DNA from: JAJYZP01 sp049964535
Lineage (GTDB): Bacteria > Actinomycetota > Acidimicrobiia > Acidimicrobiales > Acidimicrobiaceae
DNA length: 9,792 nt
Assembly (NCBI GenBank): GCA_049964535.1
Contig: JBMFXG010000097.1
Location: forward strand, 1 to 9,792
Direction: 5' to 3'
Shown: positions 6,173 to 9,792 of the stretch, in pieces
Layout of the letters: each line of letters opens with the position of its first letter
How positions within the stretch are numbered: the first letter of the stretch is position 1
The notes under the pieces: generated by a model
Database searches by the model: none
What the model was told of the DNA's origin: nothing
Seen by the model: the letters and a program-made list of their open reading frames with translations, nothing else
Position numbers and translations under genes: made by a program

Positions 6173-7744
6173 CTAGCCTCGCAATGGTAGCGCAAGAAAG
6201 CTCTCGGTAGAGAGCGTTGAGTACGTGGGCGCCAGAGCCAATGCTCTCGCTCCCCGAACAAAGTAGACCGACGACCCTCCAGGGGGAGGTAGTGCCAGGA
6301 CCCCTGAAGCTTGCATATTGAAGAGCTCTTGACCGTGATTCTCTCTCACGATGGGATTAACGGCCACAGAAGATGTTCCGCCTTGCGCCGTAATCGATCG
6401 ATCGGAGATCGTCATAAGGTCTCCACCTCCGACCGGTAGCTCGACGGCCAGTCGACCAAAGACAGAGGTATCGCTCGTTGCTCCGGCAGACTCCTCTAAT
6501 ATCCAATCCTTCGCGGTCAACGGCGTCTCATCAGGTTCTACGAAGACGGAGGTAGAGGTCGCGACCGCGAGATTAGATGCGACGGCAGCGCCGATTCCTA
6601 CGGCGCTCTTGTCTGTGACGGAGAGCACGAAGGCACCGTTCGCAGGTACGCCCGAGCTCGCCGAGAGAGGGACCGACAAGAGTGAGGCCGGCGCGAGTGT
6701 CACCCGAGTAATCGTCGGGGCGGCAACCACTCCGCTAGCGCTCGAGGAGGGCGCTTTCGACGAAAACGGCGTAACCGACAGGACCAGCGATGCGCTTCGA
6801 TCCGAAGGATTCGCAAGAACCACCGTTGACTCGCTCCCTGGCGTCGACGCAACAAAAGGGAACTCCCACGACGGCGAGGGACGAGTGGTCGTGGGAGGGA
6901 AGGAGAGACCTGAAGCAAACTGATCCGCCCGCAGTACCGTCGCCCCCACCACGACTCGTCCCGACCGGGCTCGAACTTCAACACCACCAGCCTGCGTGGG
7001 AGCGAGCATCGAGGATGCCAAGACCCGGACTGTCTCCCCCGGAAGAACAACTATGCCCTGCAAGGAACTCGGGGCCGAGATCCCTTGGTCAGAGAGGGCG
7101 ACCACGTCAACAACGGCGGTGGACGCAAAGGGATTGTAGATGGCCACAGTGGACGTATCCCCGTGCAAGGTAAAGAGCCCTGTCGACATCCAGAAGAAGC
7201 CCGGTGTAACTTGACATGGCTCCTGCTCCACGTGGCCCCCATAGGAGTACTGCAACGAAGCTACCGTTCTTCCACCGACCGTGACCAGCGTGACTCCCCC
7301 GGTAGATCTCCGAGAGAACTGCTTGAGAGTGAGGGAGAGAGAAGACCACGGTGCTACCTTTACGACCTCGGGTTTCTTCTGACTCAACGAACTCGAGGCC
7401 GAAACGGTCGCTTGGCGTGGCGACGCATTGAAAACGTCGACCGATGAAGAGGCCAACGATACCTCGCTCGGCAGCGACCACGTGCAGTACCAGGAAGACT
7501 CCTGTCCAACCGTTGACGCCACACTTGGAACAGCCAGGCCGGCCGCACCTAATGGCGCGCCAGATAGTGAGAACTGAAATCGATTCGGCACGCTATGACT
7601 GAAGCCGCCAACGACAGCAAACGAACCAAGAAGTAGTAACGCTATCGCTACCAAGTACGACCAGGTACGCGAGCGAGCTTCTTGCGACACGCCACGACGT
7701 AGTGTACGTCTCGCTCTTTTTCGAGGTGAGATTCCTTCACTCAT
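6173..7744 (-). CDS. DUF5719-like membrane-anchored extracytoplasmic protein
   Basis: A 523-residue protein with a very basic N-terminus (PRKRARRTLRRG at 7-18), one membrane helix at about 28-48 and then an entirely extracytoplasmic, Ser/Val/Ala-rich beta region; it is probably held in the membrane by an uncleaved signal anchor. There are just two cysteines, Cys87 (SSWYCTW) and Cys177 (EPCQVT), which are well placed to form one disulfide. Three similar blocks can be seen, beginning near 101 (SVDVFNASP), 198 (STVAIYNPF) and 306 (STVVLANPS), each followed by a VxLxPxxxxxV stretch and a glycine-rich beta pair; this suggests repeated immunoglobulin-like sandwiches. I assign DUF5719, an actinobacterial family of unknown function, from the WYC and PC motifs and the gene order. 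ATG at 7744 overlaps the upstream gene's stop by 8 bases, with GAGG six bases before it, so translation is coupled. No catalytic motif is seen. Confidence 0.8.
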   Translation of the reverse strand: MSEGISPRKRARRTLRRGVSQEARSRTWSYLVAIALLLLGSFAVVGGFSHSVPNRFQFSLSGAPLGAAGLAVPSVASTVGQESSWYCTWSLPSEVSLASSSVDVFNASPRQATVSASSSLSQKKPEVVKVAPWSSLSLTLKQFSRRSTGGVTLVTVGGRTVASLQYSYGGHVEQEPCQVTPGFFWMSTGLFTLHGDTSTVAIYNPFASTAVVDVVALSDQGISAPSSLQGIVVLPGETVRVLASSMLAPTQAGGVEVRARSGRVVVGATVLRADQFASGLSFPPTTTRPSPSWEFPFVASTPGSESTVVLANPSDRSASLVLSVTPFSSKAPSSSASGVVAAPTITRVTLAPASLLSVPLSASSGVPANGAFVLSVTDKSAVGIGAAVASNLAVATSTSVFVEPDETPLTAKDWILEESAGATSDTSVFGRLAVELPVGGGDLMTISDRSITAQGGTSSVAVNPIVRENHGQELFNMQASGVLALPPPGGSSVYFVRGARALALAPTYSTLSTESFLALPLRG

Positions 7745-9792
7745 CTGAGACCTCGTTGTAACCTTGTCTCGAACTTGAACTCTGGCCGCTACGACCTCGC
7801 TCTACCCGAGATGCCTCAACTACCTCTCCGTCAACGCCAGAGCCAGGCTCTGCGCACGTACCGTCGCTCTCGTCGGTCGATGGCTCAGTTTGGGGATCCA
7901 CGACCGTTACCTCTGCCCCTAGAGAAGAGTCTTCATCGAACGACCTTGAGCTCCTACTCGTACTGCTACTACCACGAGACTGAGCGGACGAGCTACTACT
8001 CGTTCTCCGCGAAACCCGGATCTGAGGTAGATCAACTCGGATGAGCCAGGCGCGTCGCCGAAAGAAGGCTGCCATGACGAGTAGGAGTGAAGCCAACTGA
8101 ACTGCGAGGCCAAAATATCGCAGCATGGTAGAGCTGAGCGTGGTCGAACCCACGTACCCGCGAACCGGCTCTGTGACTTCGAACGCTGCGACCGATGGAT
8201 CAACGAGAAGCTGTCGCAAGTCGACCTGGCGTTCGAAGATCAGATCCAGATCTGTGCCGACAAAGAATCCTGGATTCGTGCTGGGCTGAGGTACTACGAC
8301 GTACCGGACTCCGTAGCGCGCAAAGATCGAACCGAGCTGCACGTCGTTCCCGGCAATAGCCGACCGCAGAGCTCGTACGAGCGGCGCTGCGTCACCATAG
8401 CTCGCTGGTGCATACAAGGACCGAACATCGGGGATCGCTTGCGAGACCAGTGCAACAGAAAGCCCATTGGTCAGCTTCCATCCGCTCACTGGAAGTACAC
8501 TCTGATCACCGAGCCACAGCACCGAGTTATTCTTAGGCAACGAGCCGACAAAACTCATGGAACGAGCGAATCCCGCAGTCGGCAACCCCAGACGCGCCGT
8601 CGTCAAAGGTCGAAGGGTCCCCACTGTGCCTACCAACAACGTCAGTGCTCCGACCACTCCAAGTACATGGCGAAAGGACAAGCGATGGCGCGGAAGGTCC
8701 TGCGTCAGAGCATCAACGCCGACGCCGACGGCCTGTGAGAGCAGTATCGCCATCATTGCCATTGGAGCCGCCAGGGGGAGCGGCGAACCGCCGAAAATTC
8801 CCGAAGTGTCAACGGCCGCAAAGAGCAGAAAAAAACTGTAGCCAATAACGAGTGAGCCCAAGATTGTAACTCGAATCCCTCGCACAAAGCTCATGGCAAG
8901 GAGTACAAAAACCAAGAATCCAAGTACTATCAGCGAGCCCCCGGTCCCCTGACCAGTGGAGAACTCCAAGAGTTTCAAGACGCTCAACCCATGAGGGGGT
9001 GTGGCGCCGAAGAGCCGCGCCATACCGACCGATGGGTTGAGGAGCGAGAGTGACCACGGAAGATCGAGCGCTACCGAGCTAACAACGACCACACCAAGCG
9101 CAAGAGCCGCACGACGACTCGAATCTCGAGACCCGCGAACCAAGGCCATAACCGCGTATGCCATCCCATAGAGCAAGAACGTGAGCAGAACCGAGGGTGA
9201 GACTGCGAGGGTCAAGGCCCCAAATAGCCCAGTTCCCAGATAGGCTCGTCGCTTCGAACGCCGAGAGGAGCGCTGTGCATCGAGGGATCGATGAAAACTC
9301 AGCACGAGCCACGGCAAGAGCCCCGTACTTGCGAGCAACATCAGGTAACTACCTCTCACAAAGAGGTCGCTCATGAGGGGAAGTAACAGAAATACGGCCG
9401 TTGTCAGTCGTGCGGCAGTGGATGATGATCGCCTTCGAGCAACTCGATACATCCCAGCTGCGCCGCCGATGATCGCTGCCGCAAGCAACAGGTGTTGCAG
9501 CGCTCCAGTAAAGCCTAACGTAACGACCCCAAAGAGACCAAGGATGAGATCGAGTGGAGGAGCAACCGAGCGTCCAGGAAGCAAGGATCCACCCGCACCG
9601 TCGAAATAGCTCCTGAACAGCGTTCCGAGCGAAGGAAATGGCGCAAAGGAGCCAAGAAGCGGAGATTTTCCGAAGAGGACGTCCCAAAGCGTTATGACCA
9701 ATAGCAACGTTATGAACCAGAGCAGCACCTTCGTAGCCCTAGAAAGGAAGAGTTCGAGTGCACCGACGTTCGAGGCATCGTCAGATCCATTG
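7737..9792 (-). CDS. Polytopic membrane protein, probably the C-terminal part of a GT2-type envelope glycosyltransferase; 5' end off the window
   Basis: The frame is open to the right edge: about 21 further codons precede the first possible in-window start (GTG at 9728), which has no ribosome binding site, so the true N-terminus lies outside. Numbering from that GTG, I count about 13 membrane helices: 1-19, paired helices across 60-95, 108-122, 127-144, 163-198, 207-230, 264-283, 287-306, 317-338, 354-372 and 536-556. An extracytoplasmic domain of about 150 residues (about 375-530) contains YGVRYVVVPQP at 472-482, a motif I associate with actinobacterial envelope membrane proteins. Residues 572-663 form a Ser/Arg- then Asp/Glu-rich tail, low complexity and probably disordered. 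Actinobacterial proteins with this membrane region before DUF5719 are often annotated as family 2 glycosyltransferases with the catalytic domain at the N-terminus; that domain is not in view, so the activity is an inference. It overlaps the DUF5719-like gene by 8 bases. Confidence 0.8.
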   Translation of the reverse strand, partial: NGSDDASNVGALELFLSRATKVLLWFITLLLVITLWDVLFGKSPLLGSFAPFPSLGTLFRSYFDGAGGSLLPGRSVAPPLDLILGLFGVVTLGFTGALQHLLLAAAIIGGAAGMYRVARRRSSSTAARLTTAVFLLLPLMSDLFVRGSYLMLLASTGLLPWLVLSFHRSLDAQRSSRRSKRRAYLGTGLFGALTLAVSPSVLLTFLLYGMAYAVMALVRGSRDSSRRAALALGVVVVSSVALDLPWSLSLLNPSVGMARLFGATPPHGLSVLKLLEFSTGQGTGGSLIVLGFLVFVLLAMSFVRGIRVTILGSLVIGYSFFLLFAAVDTSGIFGGSPLPLAAPMAMMAILLSQAVGVGVDALTQDLPRHRLSFRHVLGVVGALTLLVGTVGTLRPLTTARLGLPTAGFARSMSFVGSLPKNNSVLWLGDQSVLPVSGWKLTNGLSVALVSQAIPDVRSLYAPASYGDAAPLVRALRSAIAGNDVQLGSIFARYGVRYVVVPQPSTNPGFFVGTDLDLIFERQVDLRQLLVDPSVAAFEVTEPVRGYVGSTTLSSTMLRYFGLAVQLASLLLVMAAFFRRRAWLIRVDLPQIRVSRRTSSSSSAQSRGSSSTSRSSRSFDEDSSLGAEVTVVDPQTEPSTDESDGTCAEPGSGVDGEVVEASRVERGRSGQSSSSRQGYNEVSDE
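7751..7754 (-). promoter_or_regulatory. Ribosome binding site of the DUF5719-like gene inside the upstream gene
   Basis: GAGG on the minus strand ends six bases before the ATG at 7744 and lies within the last codons of the membrane protein gene. With the 8-base overlap ATGAGTGA it points to coupled translation of the two proteins. Confidence 0.5.

Noticed and set aside
6351..6923. A 190-codon plus-strand open frame antisense to the DUF5719-like gene
   Set aside because: It lies entirely within a well-supported gene, has no ribosome binding site or recognisable motif, and its length follows from the Ser/Ala/Val-rich codons on the other strand.

Overview
The window looks like chromosomal DNA from an actinobacterium of moderate GC content (roughly 55% by eye). 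Four things point there: an LLM-fold protein resembling F420-dependent oxidoreductases, a DUF5719-like secreted protein encoded directly after a polytopic membrane protein, a ZapE/AFG1-type ATPase divergent from a RibD-type reductase (as I recall for Rv2670c/Rv2671 in Mycobacterium tuberculosis), and GTG/TTG starts with AGGAGG-type ribosome binding sites. A motile member of the Acidimicrobiia would fit, but that is inference and no rRNA or marker gene is present to settle it.

Layout. (1) 1-983, minus: N-terminal two thirds of a methyl-accepting chemotaxis protein, cut by the left edge; its strong ribosome binding site lies in a 340-base gene-free stretch (984-1323). (2) 1324-3488, minus: a two-gene unit, ZapE-like P-loop ATPase followed 50 bases later by a GalT-like nucleotidyltransferase of the HIT superfamily. 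The GalT-like gene has an 11-base tandem duplication at its 3' end. (3) 3564-5026, plus, divergent from the ATPase: a RibD C-terminal-domain reductase and then a 193-residue protein of unknown function with a TTG start and a good ribosome binding site. (4) 5123-6088, minus: an LLM-class flavin/F420 oxidoreductase. (5) 6173-9792, minus: a polytopic membrane protein with a large extracytoplasmic loop and a Ser/Arg-rich tail, open at the right edge, overlapping by 8 bases a membrane-anchored DUF5719-like protein. A 27-base imperfect inverted repeat follows the DUF5719 stop and is the best terminator candidate in the window.

How the genes may work together. The membrane protein and the DUF5719-like protein are translationally coupled and probably act together at the cell envelope. 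The ATPase/reductase divergent pair seems to be a conserved actinobacterial arrangement; the GalT-like enzyme and the unknown protein extend it on either side. The chemoreceptor and the LLM oxidoreductase look independent.

I found no tRNA, rRNA, CRISPR array, insertion sequence, prophage gene or attachment site. I see no clearly new multi-gene system. The most useful leads are the 193-residue protein, the GalT/ZapE linkage, the frame-changing 11-base duplication, and the internal repeats of the DUF5719-like protein.
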